This document shows positions 1 through 11,603 of a stretch of DNA of 64,000 bases, one piece after another. The stretch's first letter is position 1, and each line of letters starts with the position of its first letter. The notes under the pieces were generated by a model. It was not told the origin of the DNA. It ran no database searches and saw only the letters and a list, made by a program, of their open reading frames with translations. The position numbers and the translations under genes were made by a program. Source of the DNA: Eulemur rufifrons (Eukaryota > Chordata > Mammalia > Primates > Lemuridae); the NCBI RefSeq assembly GCF_041146395.1, contig NC_090997.1, positions 32,405,501-32,469,500 of the forward strand, in the 5' to 3' direction.

Positions 1-1133
1 AAACCATTTTATGTCAAAAGCAGCTTTGCTCATATTTCCCATGATTTCATAAACCACCATTATTTGAGAAGCTGCTCAGTCAACTTGCATAATCAGTTTT
101 ACTCTCAGTAAAATTATAGCTCTAATGTTTGCATATAAGGGAAGTAGTTATCATGTTAGTAATACCTCTAACAGTATAAACCCCACCCCCCAAATTAGCC
201 AATAATCCTGTAGGAAGGTCCTGTACTGTATGATCAAATGTTTAATCACATAAATAGAATGTAAATGTATCACAGAGCACTGTTTTCTAGTGTATCAAAA
301 TTCTTTTATTTCATCATTCGCTCCACTGTGCTGTTGTTATGATGTGCTTAACAGGGAACGTGGTTAGTGAAAGGAAGATAAACCTGGATGTTACTACAAA
401 ACTTAGTTTAACGAATGTTTAAAGAATTCAAATTTTATCTGCCTCTCTTGTAATTTGGATCTCTTCTTATGTACATAGTGCTAACATGAAGACCTTTTTC
501 TGCACTACATGCAAACAGGGTAACTAAAACAAAGCCACTTTGAATCCTTGAAGGTATATCCAGGTTTATGACAGTAATTGTGTTTACATTTTATGGTGCC
601 TAGTATTGACAAAATGTTATTTCCCTATATTAAACAGATGACTCCCTAGACCTTTTCAATTGTGGGGTTTTTATTTCCTATGATGTATACTGCCACCAGT
701 CTTCCAAAAATTATTTAATGTTGCAAAGTCAGGAATTGGGAACATTTAGCTGACAAAATACCTGTCATCTTGTTTCTAAAACCTGTTCAGTGCTACCAAT
801 TATAAGGCCAAATTGGGGGCGGGGGGGGGGGGGAAGAAAGTGTAAGATACTCAGAATGGTATCCTGCAGTGTCGTATGACTGTACTATACAAAACTCTTC
901 CAATTTAGTGGTAGGGAAAACATGCAGAACAAATGAAGACAAAACAGGTTTTGTACCATCCAGTTAGCTTGTGTTAACTGACAAGCACTGTTTAAACAGA
1001 TGTCCATCAGATGACAAGAAAGGCTGTTGTACTGAAGTAAAATGAACAATACCTGAATCTCTGCAGCCTAAACTCCAAACATCCTCGTCCACATCCTTTG
1101 GCCAGGCAAACTGCACCAGTTGTTGCTTTGATT
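1..1133 (-). other. B3GAT2: B3GAT2 3' untranslated region (inferred, 3' end not located)
   Basis: This stretch lies directly downstream of the B3GAT2 stop codon on the minus strand and shows no open frame or recognisable repeat. It is most simply the 3' UTR. Minus-strand AATAAA hexamers (read as tttatt on the plus strand) occur at about 670-675 and 305-310, but I cannot say which, if either, is used. In primates SMAP1 lies tail-to-tail with this gene, so its 3' UTR could overlap here on the plus strand; I saw no SMAP1 coding sequence. Confidence 0.6.
815..833. repeat. G-run (G5 C G13)
   Basis: Nineteen bases with a single C interrupt an otherwise pure guanine run on the plus strand. In the B3GAT2 transcript, which is the minus strand, it would be a C-run in the 3' UTR. 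It is a slippage-prone site and its exact length may be a sequencing uncertainty. Confidence 0.9.
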
Positions 1134-1220
1134 TTATACCTCAATTTTCACTGTGTCCAGGTGGTACTTTGGCTCGTTGGCGAGATTAACCTTCTCTGTC
1201 CGAGTGTGCCACACGAGAAC
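1134..1220 (-). CDS. B3GAT2: B3GAT2 last coding exon (C-terminus of galactosylgalactosylxylosylprotein 3-beta-glucuronosyltransferase 2)
   Basis: Seen: minus-strand frame of 28 codons plus TAA (1134-1136), preceded by a good acceptor (pyrimidine tract then TTTTAG ending at 1221). The peptide begins VLVWHTRTEKVNLANEPKYH and ends DTVKIEV. Known: the WHTRTEK box is the signature near the C-terminus of GT43 glucuronyltransferases; its His (codon 1206-1208) and Arg (1200-1202) contact the UDP-glucuronate donor. The non-GlcAT-I, non-GlcAT-P tail identifies the paralog as B3GAT2 (GlcAT-S), a type II Golgi enzyme that adds beta-1,3-glucuronate to terminal galactose of N-acetyllactosamine, making the precursor that is sulfated to the HNK-1 epitope of the nervous system. 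The exon starts in phase 0. If the protein is 323 residues as in human, this is 296-323. No defect is visible. Confidence 0.95.
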   Translation of the reverse strand, partial: VLVWHTRTEKVNLANEPKYHLDTVKIEV

Positions 1221-1300
1221 CTAAAAGAGAGGGAAATATGTTAAGTAGCACACTCTGAACGCTGACACTGAAGGTCAGGCAGCACAAGTGAAATAAATAC
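1221..1300 (-). other. B3GAT2: B3GAT2 last intron, 80 bp
   Basis: GT at 1300-1299 and AG at 1222-1221 on the minus strand bound an 80-bp intron, close to the practical minimum for mammals. The peptide reads through exon 3 to exon 4 without a phase problem (phase 0). Retention of such a short intron is a plausible regulatory outcome, but nothing in the sequence proves it. Confidence 0.85.
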
Positions 1301-1449
1301 CTTGGTGCAGTTATTTGCTTTTGGTTCCAGTTCTTCCACTGTTGTTATTTGTTTTAGAAAGTCAGATTCTTGCATCCCTGGCTGGGATCCACGTCGCTTA
1401 AATACAGCTTTGGGGTTGGACAGGATGACTTGAAGACTTACAGCAAATC
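1301..1449 (-). CDS. B3GAT2: B3GAT2 exon 3 (catalytic-domain part)
   Basis: Seen: a 149-nt exon on the minus strand, acceptor CACAAAG ending at 1450 after a long T-tract, donor GTATTT at 1300. It supplies the last two bases of a split Gly codon and then 49 codons, beginning FAVSLQVILSNPKAVFKRRG and ending KANNCTK, joining in frame to exon 4. The Glu encoded at 1367-1369 (in PGMQESDF) lies exactly 27 residues before the His of WHTR. That is the spacing between the catalytic base Glu281 and His308 in GlcAT-I, so I infer it is the general base that deprotonates the acceptor galactose. The donor has a weak +3/+4 context, and the following intron is only 80 bp. No frameshift or stop is present. 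Confidence 0.95.
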
Positions 1450-1821
1450 CTTTGTGAAAAGTTAAAAAAAAAAAAAATGACTTTTAAAAGTAAAATATTG
1501 GTGTGCTTCTCTTTTTCTCTATATAAATTTGGTTGCATCAAAAACAATTTTTTAAATACTATATGTCAGGTCTTGGTATACAAATGTGAACATTACCTGT
1601 ATTGCCGTCTCAAAAGGAAAATCAACCATTACAATAATTGTGCATTCAGTGCAAAGTAGAGGTGTGCACGGCGGGGCATCTATGCAAAATATGAAGTCTA
1701 GTCTGTTGATAATAAAGGGTGAATTTTATAAGCTGCTGTTTCACAGAGGTCATCACATCCCCACATTTGACACTTTGGAATAACCAAGAACTCAATGCAG
1801 CTGAAAAGCATCCAGACTTAC

Positions 1822-1919
1822 CCTGACCATCCTTGGAGTGTGCGACTGCCTGCCCCGTTCTTCTGCCCGCTCTTCAGCATCACTGCGTGCTCTATCAACA
1901 TCAGCACTGCTCTGATGCA
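1822..1919 (-). other. Exon-like island inside B3GAT2 intron 2 (unrecognised)
   Basis: On the minus strand a stop-free stretch of about 100 nt reads as a charged peptide (…DVDRARSDAEERAEERGR…) and ends in a strong donor, CAGG|GTAAGT, at 1822/1821. An acceptor-like CTTCTAAACGCAAAG, with a possible branch site, ends at 1920. It is richer in G+C and in codon-like composition than its flanks. I do not recognise the peptide as part of B3GAT2; as drawn it is 98 nt and its inclusion would shift the B3GAT2 frame. It could be a cassette or poison exon, a fragment of an old retrocopy, or chance. Confidence 0.3.
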
Positions 1920-1922
1920 CTT

Positions 1923-2690
1923 TGCGTTTAGAAGATTGAGTGGTAGAAGTCAATTAGCCAGAAAATGAATAATACCTAATTTACAATCATTTGGTTTAAA
2001 TTTCTAATTCGGCTCAATCTGAAAAGGGTAGGGGCTTTGGAAATTAGTATAGGCCATTTGATAAATTTGTTTTTTGTATATCATTTACCAAAAAAAAAAA
2101 ATAATAATAATAAAATTAGTGTAAATTTCCTTCAGTGGTTTGGTCATGTGAAAAATCATTACTGTTTAACCTGTAGTTAAACAAACTCTGTGTTTCAGCC
2201 TCAGCCATTAAAGCAACTCTGCAAGTAACTGTTTTGCGATCTCAGCAAGTAATTATTTTGAAGGTCTGAAGCCCTGGATTTCTTTGCTCTTAATGACGAA
2301 GGTGACACTGTAAAGTCAGGCACCCTCCCAGAGTTGAAGCTGTAAGACCAATCCCCAGGAACACTTCTTAGCAACTTTTTGCCCTTCTCTAATTAAATGA
2401 TTTATGCTTCTTTTTGCAAAAGACAGCAAAGTAAGTACCAAATGATAACAGGCTGTAATGGGGGAGTGGTGAGAACAGCATGACCACCATTCTCATAGCC
2501 TCTCCATATGCCAGACTGGGCCAGTCTCTTGTTTTGGACCCTGCTGCCTTTTGGGAAGAATTAACACTAAGCCACTACAAACACAACTTGGTACAGCAGG
2601 TGCTGAGTGAAGCAGAGCGAACAAACAATCATAAAGCATTAGCCTTAGGACAATCCCGGTATCCTCCACCAGTCCTGGAGGGAGGCAGCA
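1923..2690. other. B3GAT2 intron 2, no feature recognised
   Basis: AT-rich intronic DNA with a short A/AAT run at about 2090-2115. No coding signal or repeat family was recognised. Confidence 0.5.
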
Positions 2691-2693
2691 CAT

Positions 2694-2910
2694 TCCAGCA
2701 GAAAGAACACTGAATTTGGAATTAGAAGCCTTTTGTTTTTGCCTCGGTCTCCTGCACTGGCCAAGTCATTATCTTTTCTTGATTGTGCAACTTCCCCATT
2801 TCCTCATCTGCAAGAGAAGTGTGACAGCTTCTCAACTCAGTGTTTGATGGAAAATTAATGTATGGAAGGACTACTCTACTGACTGCAAAGCACTATTCAT
2901 AAGATAATAT
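2694..2910 (+). repeat. MIR-type SINE fragment
   Basis: The order of segments matches a diverged MIR: an 'aatttggaattagaag' start, a 'ggccaagtcatt' core equivalent to the tRNA-derived/core junction, then 'cccatttcctcatctgcaa' and a decayed 3' part. Ends are approximate. Confidence 0.55.
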
Positions 2911-4170
2911 AATATATAAATAAAGATACCATTGTAAATATTATCGTGAGGGGCAGGCAGTATTAGGCACCATTTATGGCTGGAAGAATACTGGTTGACA
3001 GGTAAAGGGCTAATGTAAGTTCTGGGTGGCAGAGTCAGGCCACCTGCATGTCCACCACTATGGAAGCAAGTCCGAAGCCTTCCTCAGGCACAACTAAGCC
3101 AGCCACAGTACTCAACAAAAAGCCAAAGGTTCAAATTAATATACAAAATGCCTTTTCTAATAGGTCAAATGTTAAAAGAGTCCTTTTTTTTTTTTTCATG
3201 CACTTATAAATAAGCTTCATCCTTTTTTATCTAGATTAGAGTGCCCTTCCCAATCACACTGAAGCTTCTGGGTAGATTCTTCCTGTGGCTGCAAGGTACT
3301 GACTCTATTTTTCCATTCTCTCAAAAACATAGGATCCAAATAGCGCAGAAGTTATTCTGAAAATGATATGAAGCCACTTTGATCTGATTTCCTTCATTTC
3401 CCCCCAAGACTTTAACATCATCACAACCACTGAAGGATTCAGATTAACAGTATTTTGTTTTCCTCAAGTTAGGGATATCCTTCTAGCTCTTAACACAGAG
3501 TTACATGGCAAAATCTACAACTGAGGCAAAGTTGACAGCCAGTCATGAACCACACATTGTTCTGCTGCAAAACCGCCTTTCCTGGTCTCCCTGGAGAACG
3601 GCGCACACCTGGAAGGCCAGCACCCTGGAGATACGTTAGCGTGGCCCACCACAGTAGCCAAGTGCTTTTCTAATACCAAGGTGGAGATGGCACAATTCAG
3701 ATGCTCCTTCACCAGCTACCTCAATTTCCTTTGCCAGGCCCTGCTCAGTGAGCTCTTCAAAGGAGCAGGCAGGGACTGCCCGTTTGTTAACTAGGCCAAA
3801 CCCTGGGTTGCTTTTAGGGAAACGTTTGACCTGCTGTGAAGCTGGGGAGACTTAAACAGAGTTCTCCCCTCTGACGCCATGGCAAAGACTTTTTTTGAGC
3901 TCTTAAGGCATTGATTTCCAACCTAAGATGGACATCTTGAGTTTTCTTCAACTGCAAGTATTTATACTTCAAATATTATATCTTCCCTTTTTTAGTGAGA
4001 TTAGTTTATCTTTAAAGTTATTGCAGTAGCTTCTGAGATACTAGGAGCCTTGCAAAAATAATGGGAGCAGAGTTTTCTGCCCTGGTCAGTTGTCTAAAAA
4101 ATGCATATGAAAAATGGTTGTTCACTGTGAAAGCAGGATCTCCTGAGTTCTTCAAATGGAGTTAGGTGGG
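2911..4170. other. B3GAT2 intron 2, apparently single-copy
   Basis: No repeat family or splice-flanked coding segment was recognised. A short T-run lies at about 3185-3198. Open frames near 3515-3712 have no recognisable product and no exon structure. Confidence 0.45.
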
Positions 4171-4176
4171 GAGGAT

Positions 4177-4503
4177 ATACAGTCACCCTCCATATGTGCA
4201 GGTTCTGCATCTGTGGATTCAACTAACCGCAGATGGAAAATATTTGAAAACAAACAGTAAAAAATAACTACAACAATAAAAATACAAATTTAAAAACTAC
4301 ACAGTATAACAACTATTTGCATAACGTTTTCATTGTCTTAGGTATTATAAGTCATCTAGAGATGACTTAAAGTATATGGGAGGATGTGCATAGTTTTTTT
4401 ATGCAAATATGCCATTTTATATTGGGAACTTGAGCGCCCATGGATTTTGGTATCTGTGGGAGTCCTGGAACCAATCCCCGTGACACAGATACTGAGGGAC
4501 AAT
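4177..4503. mobile_element. MER2-like (Tigger-group) non-autonomous DNA transposon remnant
   Basis: The left end reads cagtcaccctccatatgtgc and is followed by the 'ggattcaactaaccgcagat' block. The right end contains 'ggttttggtatctgtgg'-like and 'actgagggaca' blocks in inverse sense, as in MER2. The length of about 330 bp is near the 345-bp consensus as I recall it. The element is old and diverged, and no coding capacity is expected. Confidence 0.7.
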
Positions 4504-4599
4504 TATTCTCTCCCAGGCAGAGGGACAAGGCCTGCCTCAATATGTGCTTACTGACTGATAACTGAGTAGAAAGTCTGTAAGACATTCAAAGCCCAACAA

Positions 4600-5731
4600 G
4601 CCATTTCCACTTATGGACAAGATAGAGCAACAGGTTCTGTTTCTCCCCCACTGTTTTAAATAACTAAAAACCAGAAAGAATGTTTGAAAAAAGTTTCCAA
4701 ACATTGGGAAAGAGGCACACAGGACAGAGATCTCTGAGAAAAGAGAAATGTGAGCCCTACAACTGCCCTAGCTTCCTCCCTGAAGTGAGTTTTCAGGCTA
4801 CACCACGTGGAGGGGAACCCAAAAAGCTCTGCATACTCCTCAAGTTGAGGAAACAGAATTGAGAATTTGAGGAGGCCAAGACAACTAGAATTTGCAGGGC
4901 AGAGTATTGGAAGATTCTCTCAAGTCTTCAACTGAGTATGATCAGCAAATGCTCACAACACTACCTGAGGCCAGGTAAAGAACTATTGGAAAGGAGCAGG
5001 TGACTTGATTATCGGCTCTTACTCAGGGCTGGGAATAGTTCACTTTCTCAACAGCCAGAGTCAAGCTACCTCGTGACAGCTGGGGTACCTGGGAGAGTAC
5101 CTGGAAGGTTACTGTGTACATTGTGGGGTCAACTTAGCCCTAAACTAAAGGCTAAGCTGGTTCTGCCCAACAAACTTTAAAAGCAAGCCAAAAAAGGATC
5201 AAATTGTTTCCAAATTAACTTAGTTGTGTCTCAGTACAAAGCTCAAAAGCTCAAAAAGATACACATATATATTTATATACATTACATATATTTGTTTTTA
5301 TATATATGTGAGTGTGTGTATATTTCATCCAGTACCTAGCAACATAAAATTCAAATTGCCTGAGACACAAAAATTACCAGGTATACAAAGAGTAGGAAAA
5401 TATTAATATAATCCCATAATGAAGAGAAAATTCAGTCAACAGAAATGACACAGATGAGAGAATTATAGAACAAGGACATTAAAATATATTGTAAATATAC
5501 TTCATATGTTCAGAAAGGTAGAGAGGAAAGATTCAGTATGCTAAGTAGAGATATGGAAGACATAAAAAAGACCCAAAGACAGCTCAGTGGGGAAAAGTAC
5601 AATGTCTGAGATAAAAAATACACTGGGGTAGGGTTAACAGCAGATAAGATACTGCAGAATAAAAGATTAGTTAACTTGAACACATAATAATAAAAACTAC
5701 CAAAATGAAACACAATAATAAAAAAGCCAAA

Positions 5732-5764
<33 letters not shown>

Positions 5765-7412
5765 GTCACAAAAACAAAATGAAAGGTGAGAGAGAGAAAA
5801 AAATATATGAAGAAACAATGACTGAAAAGTTTGCCAACTTGAAAAATCAGGAATGGTATATAATGCTTAAATAATCCTACCAAACAACTATACCTAAATG
5901 ACATTTATAGAACAATCCACCCAACAATAGCAGAATACACAATCTTTTCAAGTGCACATGGAACATTATCAAGGTAGACCATAGTCTGGGCCATCAATCA
6001 AGTCTCAATACATTTAAAGGAATTCAAATTACACAAAGTATGTTTTCTGACCACAGAAGAATTAAAATTGAAGTTGGTAATATAAAGATATCTGGAAAAT
6101 CCCCCAAATATTTGGACACTAAACAACATAATTGTAAATTAAATTCAGATCAAAGAAGAAATCAAAAGGGAAATGAGAAAGTGGTTAACGGAATGAAAAT
6201 GAAAACAAATCAAGATTTGAGATGCATCTACAGCAGTGCTTAAACAGAAAATTTTTTTTAAAAAGCATTAAGCACCTATTAGATAAGAAGAAAGGTCTCA
6301 ACTCAATGACCTCAGCTCCCACCTAGAAAAAGTAAAGGAAACACAAGGTAAATAGAAAAAAGGTACTACTAATAAGAGCAGAAATTATGGAAGTAGAAAT
6401 AGAAAATAATAGAAAAGATAAATGAAATAAAAACCTAGCCTTGAGTGAGGGAAGTCAATAAAATTGGCAAATATCTACCCATACTTACCAGGAAACAGGA
6501 CACAAATGACCACATTAGAAATGAAAGGGGGGATATCAGTAGAGGTTCTACAAACATTAAAATGATAAGAAAGGAATATTATAAGCAATATTTTATGGCG
6601 GTAAACTGGACAACATAGATCCAAATGGACAAATTCCTTGAAAGACAAGCTACCAAAATTCACTCATGAAGAAATAGATAATCTGAAATAGCCCTGTATC
6701 AGTTAAGGAAATTAAGTTTATAATTAAAAATCTTCACACACACATACACACAACCCTTCAGAGCCAGCTTCACTGGTGAATTCTACCAAACATTTAGGAA
6801 GAAATAACAGAAATTCTACATGAATTTTCCCAGAAAACAGAAAGGAGGAAACACTTCTCAAATTACTCCATGAAACCAGCATTTTTTTGGTACTAAAAAT
6901 AGACAAAAACATCACAAGAAAACTACAGACCAACAACCTTCATGAACACAGAAAGATTCTCAAAATTTTAGCAAATCCAACAATAAGAAAGACAAAGAAT
7001 CATGACTACATAAGGTTTATCCCAAGACTGCAATGTTGGTTTAACATTTCAAAATCAATGTTATTCACCATATTAACAGAGTAAAAAGAAGAAAATCTAT
7101 CTCAATAGAAATGGAGAAAATGCATCTGAAAAAACCCAACATCTAGTTAAGATTAAAAGAAGAAAAAAAGCCTCTCAGCAAACTAAGAACAGAAATGAAC
7201 TTTCTCAACTTGATTAAAGAAAGGCATTTACAAAAAAACAAAACAAAACAAAAAACCCTATCGCAACATTATACTTAATGGTGAAAGAGTGAGTATTAGA
7301 CTCCTGAATTTAGGAATGAGGCAAGGATGACTGCCCTCAACTTTTATTCCATAATGTACTGGAAATCCTAGCCATTTAAATAAGGCAAAAAAAAAAAAAA
7401 AAAAAAAAAAAA
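4600..7412 (+). mobile_element. Old L1 (L1M-type) fragment, sense on plus strand
   Basis: The region 5400-7390 matches decayed L1 ORF2 in plus-sense: an endonuclease-to-RT transition around 5890-6240 (segments equivalent to …SDHRRIKIEVGN… and …HNCKLNSDQRR… are readable), RT-like segments at 6880-7090 and 7250-7390, ending in a pure A-run (7387-7412). The 4600-5220 part resembles an L1M 5' UTR but is less certain. All frames are broken. A (CA)n tract lies inside at 5733-5762. Confidence 0.7.
5733..5762. repeat. (CA)n microsatellite
   Basis: About 15 uninterrupted CA units. Confidence 0.95.
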
Positions 7413-8100
7413 GGCACACAGGTTAGAAAGGAAGAAGCAAAGTATAGCAAACCTCCTCTTCCCCCTTCAGCCACAGTTCATAGCATCTATAGTGCTTATC
7501 AGTCCCTTCTATTTTCTAAGTATCAATTTAGTCTCACTTCCATAAACTTGTCCCACTACTGCATATGATTATAATTATAACTTCAGCAGGGCTGTTACCC
7601 AAAGGGAAAAAACAAAACAACTATTTCCAGTTCATAACAGATGGCTTTTGGCAACAATATCTTTATAGTCTGGTCACAAGAAAGAAAATAACTTTTTCTC
7701 TGTAATAATCACTCTAGCTGGGAGTACTATAGAATATTGGCCTCTTGACACACTTTTAGTATTACCAGTAGGTATCAGGTAATTTCAAAAATCTACCGAC
7801 TTTAAACAGTATTTAAAATGTTAAACTTTCAAATTAAAAAATGTATATATACACAGTGCCATCATGGAACTCGCTGGAGAAAGAAAGATATGTGTGTGGT
7901 ACCTCCTCTCCTCTCCTCTCTTCTCAAATTCTGAGGTGGCCAACTCTCCTTTCATGTCTCTTCCTAACAAAGCAGACACTACCTTTTGAAATGTTGTATG
8001 TGTCAGTCTTTCCTGATCATTCCCCTTATTAAGATATAATTAATTACATTAAAACTTGATCTTTTAAAGGGTATGATTAAGTAGTTTTTATTACATTCAT
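7413..8100. other. Intron 2 spacer, nothing recognised
   Basis: Intronic DNA between two L1 fragments; a short CTCTC-rich stretch lies near 7905-7922. No gene or clear repeat family was seen. Confidence 0.4.
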
Positions 8101-8269
8101 AACTCTGGGCACCGTAAGACTATTCTTTTCCCATTGAATGGTTTTGGCACTTCTGGCGAAAAAATCAATTGACCATAAATGTAAGGGTTTATTTCTGGAC
8201 TGTCAACTCTATTTCTTTAATATCTATGGTTAGCCAGTACCACACTGTATCACTGTAGTCCATCCTCCC

Positions 8270-8370
8270 TCCCTCCCTTCTTGCCCCCAAGCTGGTCTAA
8301 ACACCTGGGCTCAAGTGGTCCTCCCACAGCAGCCTCCATAGTAGCTGGGACTACAGTCACCACCATGCTT
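8270..8370 (-). repeat. Alu-monomer-like fragment
   Basis: The stretch containing 'cctgggctcaagtggtcctc' and 'agtagctgggactacag' is an Alu or monomer core in antisense. It is diverged and sits inside the old L1. No clear target-site duplication was found. Confidence 0.6.
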
Positions 8371-9524
8371 GCCAATTGTATTACTGTAATTTCATAATAA
8401 ATTTTCAAATTGGGAAGTCTAAGTCCTCCAACTTTGTTCTTCTTTTTCAAGATTGTTTTGGCTGTTCTGACTTCCTTGCTTTTCCATATGAATTTTAGGA
8501 TCAAGCACCTTATCAATTTCTGCAAAAAGGGCAGCCAGAATTGTGATAGAGATTACACTGATTCTATGTATTAATTAGGGGGAATATTGTCACTTTAGCA
8601 ACATTAGATCTTCTAGTCCATAACAGTATTAAGTTTTCTAATCTATGAACATAAGATGTCTCTCCACTTACTTAGTTCTTTGTTTCAATGATATTTTGTA
8701 TGTATTTTCTAATATATATCTTATGCTGTTTTAATTACTAAGTATTTCATCATTACTAACACCATTGTGAATGAAATTGTTTTCTTAGTTTCATTTTCAG
8801 ATTGTTCATTGCTAGTATATAGAAATACAACTGATTTTCATATATTGATTTTGTGTCATGCAAGCTTCGCTGAACTCACTTTTAGCACTAAATTGTTGTG
8901 TGTGGGTTCCTTAGGATTTTCTATGTAAAAGATTATGTCATTGATAAATGGAGATAGTTTTACTTATTCCTTTACCATCTGCATATCTTTTATTTCTTTG
9001 TCTTAACTAATTGCCTTGGTTACAATCTACAGTACAATGGTGAATACAAATGCCAAGAGGGGTCATTCTTCTTCTTGATCTTAGGGAAAAAGCTTTAAGT
9101 TTTCGACTATTAAGAATAATGTTAGCTGTTAGTTTTTCATCGATATGCTTTATCAAGTGGAGGAAGTTCCTTTCCATTACTAGTTTATTGATCTTCTGTC
9201 TAGAGTTTTTATCATGAAAGAATGTTGGATAGTTTCAGGTGCTTTTTCTGTACCTATAGATATAATCATGTGGCTTTTGTTGTTTATTCCATTGATACGG
9301 TATCAATACATTGATTGACTTTTGTATTTGAAGTAATCTTACATTCCATGGATAAATACCACCTGGTCATGGTGTATAATCCTTTTTATATGTTGCTGGA
9401 TTCACTTTACTAGTACTAGTATTTTGTTTAGGGTTTTTACATCTATGTTCAAAAGAGATATAGATCTGCAATTTTTTTTTCTTTGTGATGTCTTTGTCTG
9501 CATTTCGTATCAAGGTAACATTGG

Positions 9525-9661
9525 AGGCTGGGCATAGTGGCTCACACCTGTAATCTTGGCACTTTGGGAGGCTGAAGCAGGAGGACTGCTTGAAGCCAGG
9601 AGTTTGAGACCAGCCTGGGCAACATAGCGAGACTCTGTCTCTACAAAAAAAAAAAAAAAAA
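9525..9661 (+). mobile_element. Free left Alu monomer (FLAM-type SINE)
   Basis: A single monomer runs from 'aggctgggcatagtggctca' to 'gagactctgtctctac' plus a poly-A tail. It is flanked by a direct repeat, gtaacattgg (9515-9524 and 9662-9671), showing insertion into the older L1. Confidence 0.9.
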
Positions 9662-11603
9662 GTAACATTGGCCTGATAGAATGACTTCAAAAGTGTTACC
9701 TTTTTTCTATTTTTTGGAAGTGTTTGTGAAGGATTGGTGGTAATCTTTCTTTAAATTCTTGGTAGAAGTCACCAGTGAAACCTTCTGGAATTGAGCTTTT
9801 CTCTGTAGGAAGTTTTATTGATTATTAATTCAGTCTATTTGTTATAAGTCTATTCAGATTTTCTCTTTCTTTCTGAGTCAGTTTTAATAGTCCTTCCAAG
9901 AATTTGTTCATTTTTATCTAGGTAATCTAATTTGTTATAATTTTTCATAGTATTTTCTTATAATTTTTTTAAACTTTCTGTAAGGTTGGTAGTAATGCTC
10001 CTGCTTTCATTCCTGATTTTGGTAATTTGAGTCTTCTCTCCTTTTTCCTGGATAGTCTGTCTAATGGTTTGTCAATTTTGCTGATGTTTTTAAACAACAA
10101 ATTTTTTGTTTTATTGATTTTTTTTCTATTTATTTTCTAGTCTGTATTTTGTTTATTTTGCTCTAATCTAATAACGTCCTCTCTGCTGCTGATTTTGGAT
10201 TTAGTTTTCTCTTTTTCTAGTTTCTTATGGTATAATATCAGGTTATTTGTTTGGGATTTTTCTTTTTAATAGAGGCATTTGAGGCCATAAATTTCCTTCT
10301 AAGCACTGCTTTCGCTATAGCCCATAGGTTTGACTATGTTGTATTTCCATTTTCATTCATCTCAAAATATTTTCCAATTTCCCTTGTAATTTCTTCTTTG
10401 ACCAATTGATTACTTAGGAAAGTGGTGTTCAATTTTCATATATTTGTGAATTTCACAAACTCCTTTCTTAAAATGATTTCTAATTTCATTCCAATATACT
10501 CCAAGACCATATTTTGTATAATTTCAGTTATTTTAAATTTATTGTGACCTGTTTTATGGCCTAGCAGATGGTCTATCCTGGAGAATGTTCCATTGTACAT
10601 TTGAGAAGAATGTTACCATTATTGGATGGAGTGTTCTATAAATGTTCATTAGGTTTAAATGGCTTATAGTATTTTTAAAGTCTTTTTATCCTAGTTTATC
10701 TTCTATCTAGTTTTCTACCTAGTATTCAAAGTGGATGTTGATGTTAGTAACTATCATTGTTGACCTGTCTATTCTTTCCTTCAGTTCTGTCATTTTTGCT
10801 TCATGTATTTTGGGGCTCCATTGTAAGTCACATATATGTTTATAAGTGTTACATTTTCTTGATATATTGACCATTTAATCAACATAAAATCAACTTTTTT
10901 GGGGTCTCTAATAATATTTTTGTCTTAAAGTCTGTTTTGTCTGGTGTTCATATAGCCATTTCAGCTCTTTTGTCATTGTTGTTCCTATTGGCATTGTGTA
11001 TCTTTTTCCATCCTTTTGCTTTCAAATTACTTGTGTCTTTGAATCTAAAATATTTGTTTTGTAGACAGCATATAGTTGGTGCATGTTTTTTTAAGCATTC
11101 TGCCCATCTGTGTTTTGATTGGATTGTCTCTACATTTACATTTAATGTAATTATTAATACTAACAAATTAAGATTTACATCTGCCATTTTACAATTTGTT
11201 TTCTACATGTCTAATATCATTTTGTTCCTCTATTTCTCTATTACCACTTTCTTCAGTGTTAAACAGATATTTCTTTGTGTATAATTTTAATTACCTTGTC
11301 ATTTCTTTTAAAATTTTCTTAAAGGTTGCCATGGGGATTATAATCAACATTCTAATATCTAACAATCTAGCTCAGATTAATGTCAACTTAATTTTAATAG
11401 TATACAAAAACTTTGCTCCTACTTAGATCCATTCATTCCCCCCACTTTGTGCTGTTATTCTCATACAAACTACATCTTTATATATTTTGTGCCCCTGAAA
11501 CCAGATTTCTAATTATTGCTTTATGTAGTTGTTTTTAAAAACAGATGGGGAAGAAAGGGGTTACAGAAAAAAATTACATTTTTACTGCCTTTCACATTTA
11601 CCT

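Noticed and set aside
1..5000. SMAP1 3' exons on the plus strand
   Set aside because: SMAP1 is the expected tail-to-tail neighbour, but I found none of its coding sequence here. A 3' UTR overlap cannot be judged by eye.
5510..5904. 102- and 77-codon minus-strand frames rich in V/C and F
   Set aside because: They run through the (CA)n microsatellite and antisense L1; the VCVCVC repeat is translated microsatellite.
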